Assembly (NCBI GenBank): GCA_963675135.1
Contig: OY776120.1
Coordinates: forward strand, 14,908,001-14,972,000
Direction: 5' to 3'
DNA from: Galeopsis tetrahit
Taxonomy: Eukaryota > Streptophyta > Magnoliopsida > Lamiales > Lamiaceae
DNA: 64,000 bases
Shown here in pieces: positions 1-11,194 of the stretch. Below the pieces are notes generated by a model. The model was not told where the DNA came from and ran no database searches. It saw only the letters and a program-made list of their open reading frames with translations. The position numbers were made by a program, and so were the translations under genes. Numbering within the stretch: the first letter of the stretch is position 1; each line of letters opens with the position of its first letter.

Positions 1-1331
1 AATAAGTTTATTTTGATTTAAGATAACCATAACTGGGTTGAATGTCACCATAATGTATCTGAAATAAATAAAATGCAAGCAATAAATCACATAAGTTTGA
101 AACATAAAACATTGGAAACCTTCAAAACCAACATTCAACACAACCTCCAACAGCCCAAAAAACGCTTATGCAAGCCACGTTAGGGTGGTCGTTTACACAT
201 GTATCCAGTCTTTAATTTCAATATCACGTCAACTTATCCTTATGACGAATGAAATTAACAGTCGAACTTTAACTGGTCATGTGAACTAGAATAGTGACCC
301 CATTGGGGGGTTATATTAAAATTCACATCTAAGTGATGACCACAGTTTAACAACAGTTATCTTGAATTATTCTTTACTGATGAACTCATGGATGACACAT
401 CTGTTAGGGAAGATCATACACTTCATCTAAAGATTAAAACAGTTTTATTAGAAGTCTTAACTAGTAAGCTCATGGATGTTGCACCCGTTAGGGGGAGACT
501 CCCAATGTCCCACGAGCAACATACACCTTACTTAAAGACCAATTGTGGAGGCTTATAAATTAATTAAAATTAAATTATCTCACTTAGTCATTTTAACATG
601 AAGATTATTCATTGGCATAGCAAATTAACAAAAAATTAACACATGCATGCCATAACAATACAAAATGCGATAAACATAGGCAAAAATAAATAAATGCACA
701 TCTATCGCAACCCCTTGAAAACCTATCAAAAACAGCCTATTATAAGCTATTACAATGATAAAAACAGTGGCGCAGACGAATGCCTCGCATCGGCCTCTCA
801 CGCAATGCAAAAACCTCGAATTCTCGTCCACCGACAAAAACTGCAGAAAACTTCATCAAGACTTTTGAATTAGGCCTCGCCACTCGTCGTCATGGCCTTA
901 GCACTCCTCTAGATCTCGTCGAGATGTTTCCGAAAAGGTATTACGGGCCGAAAACGGACACCCGAGTCAAAAGTTATGGCCAAAACAGTTTACACCGTAA
1001 AAAAAAACAGCTTTCACCGTCCAAGGCCATAACCCGAAAACTCAAATCACCGTTTCCAGATACTCTATCGACACCACCCGTTCTCGCAATCAAAATTACA
1101 GCAAAAACAAGAAAAGAAACCCTACTACAGTTATCTATGAAAAGTCCTATACTACCCACATTTATTATCTGGTGAGAAAAACGATTACATCACACTAGGG
1201 TTGCGATAGAAGAAAAACCATAAACCAAGAAACCAACAGAAACACAATCATACATGGAACAAAAATTGACTCATTCAATCATACATTTTAGGCAGAGCCA
1301 ACAATCCATGAATCCAGGCTCTGATACCAAT
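1..1331 (-). mobile_element. Internal region of a non-coding LTR element (LARD-like), cut by window edge
   Basis: This stretch lies on the internal side of a primer-binding site at 1317-1329, so it is the start of the internal region of an LTR element transcribed leftwards. I see no gag or pol similarity in any frame. It holds degenerate duplicated blocks: the phrase around 'ctcatggatg...gttaggg' occurs near 385-410 and again near 470-495. A long element body without coding potential behind a long LTR fits a large retrotransposon derivative, which relies on proteins of other elements. The left end and the other LTR are outside the window, so an internal coding region further left cannot be excluded. 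Confidence 0.55.
1317..1329 (-). other. Primer-binding site (initiator Met tRNA type)
   Basis: On the minus strand this reads TGGTATCAGAGCC, the complement of the 3' end of initiator methionine tRNA used by many plant LTR elements. Two bases separate it from the LTR end at 1332. It sets the element orientation as minus. Confidence 0.85.
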
Positions 1332-2574
1332 TGCTGGAACACGCCGGCGAAGGCGGTCCATCACCGGGATCGTTGTCGGATACCAAACGTATAAATAACG
1401 AATTAAAACCTAAACATGCGTCTAAAGCAGAATTTAGATTCGTTACCCTTGAAGATCGAGACATTGATTCCAATCTACAGATCTTCTAGTCTGTCTCCCA
1501 ACCTCGCTCGAACACCGGGTGGACGGCGCGCTATCAAACGTGGAGAAGGTGCCTCATTTTCGTGTCCTTGAAACCCTAGTCATTTTTCTAAATTTCGTGT
1601 GTGCTAGGGTTTTCAATACTAACTTAAGGCTCCTTTATATAACCTCCAAAGGCTTCATGGGCCAGACTAGGGATCCATTAGAAGGCATAGAGTTTGGGCT
1701 TCTTTCAGGCCCAAATACTCTTATGTTCAACCCAGAACATATAATTTGGCCCGAGAACATTAATTCATCCCACTAGAGAATTAATGTTGCACTCCCGTCC
1801 TATCCCGAACCGAATCAGGGCTTCTATTAGACTTTATAATTCCCCGTGTTTAAGATACCGCACGTCCATTAATTATTAAAGCTTCTGACTTCTTTAAATA
1901 ATTAATTTCTATAATTCCTTGAGTAGTACCACTCAACCTTGTTGTCGTACGGATTAAATCCACCTGCATGGTTTAATACGACAATCCTTTATGATTTTCC
2001 TCAAGGGGACATCATCAGCCTGGATGTACAGGACACGGTGCCCTAATGCCAATAAGTAGACATCATGCGAGCGATGCCACTACCCAAAATACGGAGTGTG
2101 AAGAATCTGCCAAGATTCTCACCTATGGTACATCAAAGTAGTGAACAAGCACCCCACACATCTAAATATCACAGTTAGGTTTAAGAATCATAAAATTCAC
2201 AAAGACCTCTAGTTCTTCATAACAGTTAGAACAAAAGAACATGTCTTATCTGTGATCCATTCAATACGCCACATCGCACTAGTATAAACTAATGGCCAAG
2301 ACAAGCCACTAACAAGTTTACACTACAACTTAAACCAATAGTTTTGTCCAGAACTATCTCAAGTGTGAATACTGTTTATATCTTACAAGGAACTGACAAT
2401 GTGATCTTCTGTGTGACTACAAACCCACCACATCGTCTACAATGCAAGATAAGCAGACATACAAGTAATCACAAAGAATGCAATAATGTGAAAAACCATT
2501 TATTTCAGATAAAAGGAAATCGAATATACGTCACAAAAGCCCACTAAAATTTTACTTTACAGTATACACCAACA
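1332..2574 (-). repeat. 5' LTR (1243 bp) of the non-coding LTR element
   Basis: Read on the minus strand it begins TGTTGGTG at 2574 and ends TTCCAGCA at 1332, so the ends are TG..CA with an imperfect inverted repeat (TGTTGG / CCAGCA). It is followed by the primer-binding site. A TATA-like TATATAAA lies at 1641-1634 in the same orientation. At 2575 the neighbouring DNA abruptly becomes Copia gag coding sequence in mid-frame, so this LTR marks an insertion into an older Copia element. The matching left end, and so the target duplication (expected GATGT as at 2575-2579), lies outside the window. Confidence 0.75.
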
Positions 2575-5500
2575 GATGTCACAAAAGACGGTAATTCTTC
2601 TCCTAATCCAGATTACGCTACCTGGCGCGTGTCAGATTAGCGTCTCGTTAGCTTACTTTTCTCCTCTCTCACGGAAGAATCCATGTCAGTTGTTGTTGGA
2701 TGTTCTACTACTCGGGAAGTCTGGACCTCTCTTGAAAACTCATTTAACCGTCAATCTAAGGCTCGTGAGTTTCGCTTGAAAGGTCAATTGCAATCGATTA
2801 CCAAAGGTGACAAATTTGTGGCAGATTATGGATGTGAGTTTAAACTCATATGTGACCAAATATCCGCTATCGGGTGTACGGTTGATGATACAGACAAAAC
2901 CCATCTCTTTCTCAAAGGGCTGGGATATGCTTTTTCAAAATTTTCTACTACTCAGATGGCCTTATCGCCTCTCCCATCCTTTGCAGACCTTCAAAACAAT
3001 GTTGAAGCATGGGACATGTTTCAACAGGCCTTAGATCATTCTCCCTCTCCTCAAGAAGCATTCACTGCGCGCACATCTGCTCCTTCTAGGCGTTCTCTTC
3101 TACCCTCAGATCGTGGTCCTAACGTTGGACGAAGGCGTCCCCCTCACTATCAAATCTGCCGCCAGGATGGACACTACGCCAATGCATGTCCAAATCGGTT
3201 CAATCAATCGGTTGCGTCTCCTGTAGCCACCAGGCAGGCCTCTGTTGCTACTGTCCATCACTGCCCACCTGTTGATGCTTCCAAGCAGTTTCTGCTCCGC
3301 CTCCCTTGCCTGATCATGTCGCTACCCCGATTGCTCACATTGTCGAGGCTTTTCAAGCCTCCCGTTTGATTGCTGATACGCAGTCTTCAGACTGGTTCTT
3401 AGACACGGGAGCCTTCACCCACATGACTCCATCTTGAGACCTTTTGGATTCCTCCTCTGCCTATACAGGTTTGGATTCGGTTATTGTGGGTAACTGTGCT
3501 ATCTTAAATATTACGCATGTTGGTTCAATCTCTTTCCTTAATTCTGTTTCATTAACCAATGTTTTAGTTATTCCAGGCCTCACCAAAAACTTATTATTTG
3601 TAAGTCAATTAACTACATATTTACCTGTTATTGTCAATTTTGCTGAAAATTCATTTTCAACTCTGCATCGGGAATCCCAGGAAATTCTATCTCGTGGAAA
3701 CTGTAGGCATGGCCTTTACGTGTTGGAATCTCATTCAGTGGCTCTCTTTACAGATCATTTACCTAAAGCTTCTTTTGAATTATGGCATTCCAGAATAGGG
3801 CACATTTCTTTTGATGTTATTTCCCTCTTAAATAAACTTGGGACTATTTTATGTCACTGCTTTATTACTTAAGCCTATTGTTTATGGTTTTTGTGAAAAA
3901 GCTAAAAGTAAGCGTTTGCCTTTTACTTTGGATGAAAAAATTGCATCTTCTATTTTAGATATTGTTCATTGTGATTTATGGGGTCCTACTCCTACTGCTC
4001 CTGTCTCTGGATTTCGTTAATATGTAATTTTTGTAGATGACTACTCTCGTTTTACTTGGTTTTATTCGTTGCATCACAAGTCTGATTTTGATGATATTTT
4101 GCTTCAATTTAACACCTTTGTTCATAATTAGTTTTCACGTACTATTAAGACATTTCACAGTGATGGTGGCACGGAATTCACTAATAATAAAGTCCAATTA
4201 TTTTTTCGTGATCACGGCACTCGCCATATTTTTTCTTGCCCTCACACTCCTGCGCAAAATGGTCGTGCGGAGCGTAAGCACCGTCATGTCACTAAAACAG
4301 GTTTGGCTATGTTGTTTCACTCAAACATGCCCGCTAAGGTAATTGATGGTAAATCTCCCTTTGAACTTCTTTTTTTCCACTAAACCTAATTTTGCCAATT
4401 TTCATCCTTTTGGTTGTCGTGTGTACCCATGTCTCCGAGATTACACAAATAATAAATTTGATCCTCGTAGCAAGACCTGTATTTTTTTGGGATCAGTAGC
4501 TCTCACAAGGGGTTTCGTTGTTATGATCCTGTAACATTCCGCACTTATATCTCTCGTCATGCTAAGTTTAATGAAACTGAATTTTCGTTCTCTACTTTTT
4601 CTTCTACTGATATCTCTTCATCATTAACTATTTCTGAGTTTTTTGAACCTCGCAGGTTACTTGGCACTCCTGCTAGCCAGTCACAGTCTCTCACTATGAT
4701 GTCGTCCGACTCCCCATGCACTTTGTGTCCTTCCGATGACCCATCCCCTTTGGTCGGTGCTCCCGTACGACCTCCACTGTCCCTGCCTCCCGTTGTGCCT
4801 CAATCACCTGCTACTCCGGCCCCTCCCCGAGTTGTCCATCCTATGTAAACGCGGGCAAAATCAGGCGTCTTTAAGCCTAGGCATCTGCCAAACTATGCTT
4901 GCACCACCCTGTTCAAAGCCCTCACTGTTGTTTCTTAGCCCCGTGGCATTAAATCTACTTTGAAACGTCCGAAATGATTTGCTGCTATACATGATGAGCT
5001 ATCTGCCTTATCCGTTAATCAGACATGGGATCTTGTTTCTCGTCCCCCAAATACTAATGTCGTTGGCTCAAAATGGGTATTTCAGACTAAGTTTCTTGCA
5101 GATGGTTCTATTGATCGTCATAAGGCTCGCCTAGTTGCCCAAGGATTCTCTCAACTTCCGGGCTTTGATTTATCTCACACCTTTAGTCCCGTGGTTCGGG
5201 CCTCCATTGTTCGGATTGTGTTGTCTCTTGCTGTTTTGAACAATTAGCCTCTCTCCATCAGCTAGACGTCAAGAATGCATTTCTAAATGGTGTCGAAAAA
5301 ACTAGTTTTTATGGAACAACCATCCGGATTCGTTGACACTCGTCTTCCTAATCATGTTTATCGCCTAAAAAAGGCCCTCTATGGTCTCAAACAAGCCCCT
5401 CGTGCTTGGTTTAAATGGCTACGTTATTTCTTATTGAGTATTGGTATCTTTTGCGGTTCTTCTATTATTTATCTATTGGTTTATGTTGATGATTTTATTT

Positions 5501-6459
5501 TAACAGGAAACTCTGCAGATGTTTTATTTTTTTTCATTGCTCGCCTTGGCCGTGAATTTGTCATAAAGGATATGGGAAAATTGAGCTACTTCTTGGGCTT
5601 GGAGGTGACATACACTCCTTCCGGCATCTTTCTAAATGAAGCTAATTATGCACGAGACATTTACCACAGGGCACAACTTGAGGATTCCAAACCGGTCTCC
5701 ACTCTTTTAGCTCAGAGCTGTCAGTTGTCAATAGAGGGTCCCTCTTTTCATGACCCGACCCTATATCGTTCCTTGGTGGGTGCCCTTCAATACCTTACAG
5801 TCACTCGCCCTGATCTTTTCTTTGCTGTTAATCTTGTCAGTCAACATCTGCAACGTCCAACAGTCGATCATTTTCAGGTCGTTAAACGCATTCTTCGTTA
5901 CGTAAAAAACACTCTTTCCTTTGGTCTCTCGTTCTTTCGTGGCTCTGCGCCATATCTTGTTGCCTATTCTGATGCTGATTGAGCTCGTTGTGTGGAAACG
6001 AGATGTTCCACTTATGGTTATTTGATTTTTCTTGGTGGCAATCTATTCTCTTGGAGCGCTCGAAAGCAACTCACGGTCTCTCACTCTAGTTGTGAATCTG
6101 AATATCGTGTTATGGTAAATACAGCTTCTGAAATTTTGTGTGTTCTCAATCTTCTTGCAGAAATACGTGTTTCTGTCCCTTCTTGTCTTACTTTACACTC
6201 GGACAATAACAATGCCATTTTCCATAGTCAAAATCCAAGTGCTCACAAACGAGCTAAACACATTGATCTTGACAACCACTTTGTCTATGAACTTGTATCT
6301 TTTGGGCGTCTTGACACTCAATTCATAACTTCCGATCAACAATTGACGGACATCTTCACGAAGGGGCTCTCTCGCCCTCTGTTTGAATTCTTTCGGGGCA
6401 AGCTTCGAGTTGATCCTCACCCCATGTCTTGCTTGAGGGGGGATGATAGTATAAAATAA
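2575..6459 (+). pseudogene. Ty1/copia gag-pol polyprotein, degenerate and 5'-truncated
   Basis: Reading through several frames gives Copia gag from 'SSPNPDYATW' at about 2593, a CX2CX4HX4C knuckle near 3158-3190, an aspartic protease site 'FLDTGA' near 3402, gag-pre-integrase, an integrase core (HCDLWGP near 3968, DDYSRF near 4036, HSDGGTEF near 4158, ENG-like PAQNGRAERK near 4250), reverse transcriptase (YVDDFILTG near 5485) and RNase H ending at 6459. It is dead: the N-terminal gag is missing at the LTR junction at 2575, in-frame stops occur near 2639, 3436, 3870, 4018, 4847, 5247 and 5980, and short deletions remove integrase residues after 'NMPAK' near 4340 and part of the RT before the YVDD box. 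The YVDD itself is intact. Confidence 0.93.
6433..6443 (+). other. Polypurine tract of the Copia element
   Basis: TTGAGGGGGGA directly precedes the TGATAGTATA start of the 3' LTR, the usual position of the plus-strand primer. Confidence 0.75.
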
Positions 6460-6685
6460 ATTGAGGATTTGGTCTTTGATTTAAATCCTCTAAATTAGGA
6501 AATGCAAGATTTGGTCTTTGATTTATTCCCATATTTTAGGGATTTTATATTCCTTCTACATACAAAGCAATCGTGCCTACTCCATTGTATAAAATACTCC
6601 CTATAAACATTATTTGATAATTCAATAAAAACAATATTTTTATATTAATAGTAGTACTATGTCATATGAATTGTTATACTATTAT
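6444..6685 (+). repeat. 3' LTR of the Copia element (right end uncertain)
   Basis: It starts TGATAGTATA right after the purine tract. It holds a repeated phrase 'gatttggtctttgattta' (6468 and 6509) and ends with AT-rich DNA. A possible inverted match to the start, TTATACTATTA, is at about 6674-6684, giving an LTR near 240 bp. The 5' LTR is not in the window, so the right boundary cannot be confirmed. Confidence 0.5.
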
Positions 6686-8689
6686 ATATTTAAGAGAGGT
6701 AGAGAGAAGATTTTAAGAGTTTATGTTTCTAATTTGCAAAAGAATTACAACTAGGGCTTTTGATATGCATTAATGTGTGTTACTGTTTTGATATTTTGTG
6801 TGATACTGTCTTTTTTTTTTTGTTATGATATTGTCTTGTTTTTTTGTATGATACTTCCATTAATATATTGTTATTTTTTAATTTGGGTTAATGTCTTTGA
6901 TATTTTCTTTGTTATTTGTTCAAACTGTTAAGTGTAATGGCGTAATATTGTTAAGTGTAATTGTGTAATATTGTCAAGTAATGTTGTTATACTATATGTC
7001 TTTTAGGCGTGATACTAATAAAAGAATGTGCAACCGTGATGAAAAAAATATGAAAGAAGAATAAGATAATGGCAAAGTAGAATGTGGTTAGAGAATAAGA
7101 GAGTGATGATAAATTTTAGTTTTTCACTTTGTAATACTAGCAAGTGCAGTAGTGTAATATTGTCAAGTGTAATTGTGTAATATTATTTACATATTTGGAA
7201 TTAAATTATTTGAATTTTAAATAAAAAAATGATGAAATGCCCAGTGAAAAAAATTAAATAATTTAGAATTAAATTATGTGAATTTTAAATAATAAAAAGT
7301 AATTAAATTCTCAGTGGAAAAAAATGTGAAAGAGGAATAAAAAGATGGCAATTTGAAATTAAATTATGTGAATTTTAAATAATAAAAAATGATGAAGGCA
7401 AAAAAATATGAAATGCAGAATTAAATTATGTGAATTTTAAATGAGAAAAATGATTAAATGCTCGTTAGAGTGTATTTCCATTGTGTTATTCTTGTTTTAG
7501 TATTTTAGCCTTCTATTGTGTGTTTACTTCATTGTTATTTTGTTAGAGTTAGTGTTGCACTACTTATCTCAACATTTTGTGCAACAATTCTATCTTTACT
7601 TAAACACTACATACCCCACACACACATCTAATGACTTCAATTGATCTGGAAATAAAATGTCTTTAACACAATCATGATAATTGACTTAAATTAGTATAAA
7701 TTAATACTCACGCTGTAGAACAGAAAATTGAATTAACCAAAAAAATGAGGGAAATAGAATGTTACTACTACGCCTAAGATAGAATAAGCAGCGACCATTC
7801 TTCCTGCTCCCAAGATATATAAACGTAAATTTGTGGTGAAATATATTTTTAGTACTCGGACTTAATTAAGAGGGACCTAGTTAAATAAAGGTTTATAGAG
7901 ATAGATTTTGTTGCAAAAATCATGGAAATTTTTGAGAAATTAATACAAAATGAATCAAAATTTTGAGAGAATCGATTGAAAAAATAATTAATTGAGGTAA
8001 AATACTTTCAGTAATTGGGGATGTGATTGGAAAGAAAAATAGAATATAAAGTAATAATATATTGTATGTGAACTAGTATTATATGTGAACCAATATTATA
8101 AAATTTTTGGAGTTTAGTGCGTACTGCATATCATATATATTGCGAAACTAAAATATATTAGAGCTTCCGCATATATAAACTAATATTATATTATATATAA
8201 ATTAATACTATACATTTTTTTAACTACTACTAATATAACCCTTATCAACTAATAATATAACACATAAAACAAAAATTAATATTCATAGCAAACTAAAATA
8301 GATTTAAATAATAAAAAAAAGGTTTAAATGAAAAAATAATTAAATGAGATAAAATGAAACAAAATTTTGAGAGGACTCATTGAAAAAATAATTAACTAAT
8401 GTAAAATGAAATAAAATTAAGGGATCAAGATATGAAAAAAATATTGATTGGGGTAAAATATTGGGAGAAGAAATTGGATTCAGATTATAAATATTGATGC
8501 AAAATTTATTAAGGTATATGTGATGATTTTTCACTATTAAATGATAATATTTATTCATGTTAGATGAGAATTTTTAAATTAATAAATTATTAATGTACTA
8601 CTTAATGTAAAAAATATTAATATTATTTTTAAAGAATTTATTATTAATATTTGGGTCGTAAAAAGAAATGGTCAATGAAAAAAAACCAT
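6686..8689. repeat. AT-rich intergenic DNA with degenerate short repeats
   Basis: No coding sequence is supported. The phrase 'taatattgtcaagtgtaattgtgtaatatt' recurs near 6945 and 7155. A unit containing 'aattaaattatgtgaattttaaat' recurs irregularly about four times between 7195 and 7445. Two similar passages with 'aaataattaa..gataaaat' occur near 7980 and 8335. These look like old, decayed tandem or dispersed copies. Confidence 0.5.
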
Positions 8690-8692
8690 TTA

Positions 8693-9133
8693 GGGGATGT
8701 TTCTTTTGGGCTTTGGGTGGTTTTAAAAACCAGATTTTTGAAATCCTGGTTTTTGAAATCCCGATGAATAGTAATATGGGTGTTTCTTTTGGGTTTTGGA
8801 ATAGTGAAGGATTTAACTTTATGTCAAATCAAGTTGTAAGATTGAATGAGTTTGTATTATTATATTATTGTTTGGTGAGATTATAATGATTAGTTGATTA
8901 AATGTATTATATTATTGTATTATTATATTATTATAGTATTATTATATTATTGTTGAAAAAGAATATAATGATTGGAGTAATATTATATAGATATAACTTT
9001 ATGTCAAATCAATATGTTTGATAAGGGTGATTTTGAGTGGATTTTGAAAATCGGTTTTTAAATCCCGAAGTAAAACGGATTTTGGATCTTGAAATCCAAA
9101 ACCTGGTTTTTAAAACCAAAAAGAAACATCCCC
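8693..9133. mobile_element. Tourist-type MITE (PIF/Harbinger class)
   Basis: A 441-bp element. The ends are inverted repeats: GGGGATGTTTCTTTTGG on the left, matched by CCAAAAAGAAACATCCCC reversed on the right. The repeat continues with 'ttttaaaaaccag' and its complement. Both sides are flanked by TTA (8690-8692 and 9134-9136), the target duplication of PIF/Harbinger elements. There is no coding capacity; a 72-codon open frame inside has no recognisable similarity. Confidence 0.88.
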
Positions 9134-9136
9134 TTA

Positions 9137-9748
9137 GTGAAAAAAAAATGAATACTTGGGTAATTAAAAAAAAATAGTGTTCAATACCAAAAATCAGTTA
9201 GGACAAAGAAAACAAAAAATACTTAAAAAAGAATTAATATTATTATTATTTTTTTTTTTTACAATTTTATTAGGTTCTAAAATTTTATTATTTGAGTCAT
9301 AAAAAAACAAAAATTGGCCCATTGAACATAAATTGGCCAAATTTTATTAATACTCAAATAGGATTCATATTCTAAATGGATCCAATAACATACATGTAAT
9401 ATAACTGGTATACAAAAGTGCAACTCGTAAATAAAAGATGTTTGGAGAAGTTTTTTGAAGAAGTAAAAAATACGAGTAATTTTTTTTCAAATAAGAAAAT
9501 GTTTAATTAATAATGAAACGAATGTTTTTGACAAATGTTCAATTCATAATGTGACATAGGAAGTACAATTTTGGTCTTTATTTTACCAATTTAAGTCTTT
9601 TAAATTTCAACTCTCACCGAAATTTATATGAGGCTGGAGCCCAATGTCCAATTTTAAGCCTTTAAATATATTAAAATCTAATTCTTTTGTTAATAAAAAA
9701 AAATGGATTTTTAATGTACACAATTTTAAAACATTAAAAAAAATATAA
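9137..9748. other. AT-rich intergenic DNA
   Basis: Low-complexity A/T-rich sequence. I see no gene, RNA or clear repeat. Confidence 0.5.
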
Positions 9749-9753
9749 ATGAC

Positions 9754-11020
9754 AGTTGGTCCCTAGTTGAATTAAAATTGAGTAAGCTATTAAAAGTCTA
9801 GAGGAGAGGGGTGAATAGACTTTTAAAAATCTTTCAAAATATCAGAGATTTAATTATACGAAATATCAGTAATATGAGCCCTTATGAATTATACTCAACT
9901 ATTCAATGAACACCTTACTAGTCCATCTTATATGCAGATTAATCAATTAACAATTTAACCATTCAAACACAAATAAAACAATAAGTAAACAACACACGAA
10001 TTTTATAGTGGTTCGACAACTTGTCTACATCCACTCTCACAACTCCAGTCGTGAAATTTTATTAACTTGTCTTGTGGCTTTAAGTCCCAAGAACTAAGAT
10101 TTCGATCTTTTCGAATATACTACCAAGTATATTTTCGATCTAACAACTAGTGATTTAATAAGAACACTAGCACACTTTATACAACAAAAACTATAAAGAA
10201 AAACTTCTCTATATGCAGTAGCTTTCTTCTTTGAATAACACTTGTCTATTTTGGGCTTCTTCAAACTTTTCTTCTTTAACTCTGAGAGTTTCCTTGCTTT
10301 GAATTTCTTCAGTACGCGCTTCAGTATTCACGATATCAGTAGTCTTTAATCGTTGAAGGTCTTCATGTATTTATAGACTTCACTTCTCAAGATAAGTTTG
10401 TTATCCAACAACCTTTCTTGATAACTAACTTCAACAAACTTCATAACTGTTTCTTCTTATCTCTTTACGCGCTTTCAGTTAATTAGTTATTTCCATAACG
10501 AACTCTTCATATCTTCATTTGTTGATACGATCTTATCTTTACTTCATTTCTTCTCTTGTCTTCTCTTGGCTTGTCTTCTTTCTTTTGACACTTAAAATAT
10601 TTCAGCTTTCTCAACATGTACACTTGTCTTGTCTTGTACAAGTCTTCTTTTCTTTTGTAATTTTCTATTCTTCAGTAGAACTAATCTAGTCCTAATTAAG
10701 AACTAATCTATCAAGACTATTATATTACATTACTTTAAGCTTTATAAAATAGCTTAGTCATCTTAAAACTATTACATAAATAAACATAAACTATAAACCT
10801 TTATACAACATTTATAAGCTTATCATAAAATCCTATAGTAAACTGTTTTTTTCAATACTTAGTTTATTTTCAATATACTTATACTTGTCTGATCTTATGT
10901 CATAAGACGACTTACATAACTAGATTAGTCAACACTTAGAAATATATTTAAGTTCTCTGTTTGGCTTATCAAAACTCATCTCATCATCAAATAGAACTTG
11001 TCTTTAGGATTATCCCAACA
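9754..11020 (-). mobile_element. Solo LTR (1267 bp) with 5-bp target duplication
   Basis: On the minus strand it starts TGTTGGGATAATCC at 11020 and ends GGGACCAACT at 9754, an inverted repeat of five bases (GTTGG / CCAAC) with the terminal CA changed to CT. ATGAC flanks both sides (9749-9753 and 11021-11025). A TATAAATA box lies at 10375-10368 in the minus orientation. No primer site or purine tract flanks it, so it is a solo LTR left by LTR-LTR recombination. The phrase 'gtggttcgacaacttgtctacatccact' inside resembles a segment common in plant LTR elements. Confidence 0.75.
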
Positions 11021-11194
11021 ATGACAATTTGTTCAAGCTAGATTCGAATGTGAGGGATTTAATTACTTTTATGAATTATAGTAGTTTATATTACAAGAAG
11101 CCAAATACTTGTATGCACTCGGTGGCACCATGCCCCCTACCTATGAGTTTCCAGCTATTGGGCCTTCCTTGGGACTGGGCCTCAGATTCTAGTC

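Noticed and set aside
780..1175. 131-codon open frame on the plus strand
   Set aside because: Lies in the internal region of a non-coding LTR element, is Lys/Thr/Pro-rich with no recognisable domain, and runs opposite to the element.
6193..6420. Minus-strand frame opposite Copia RNase H
   Set aside because: Shadow of the RNase H coding sequence with no independent support.
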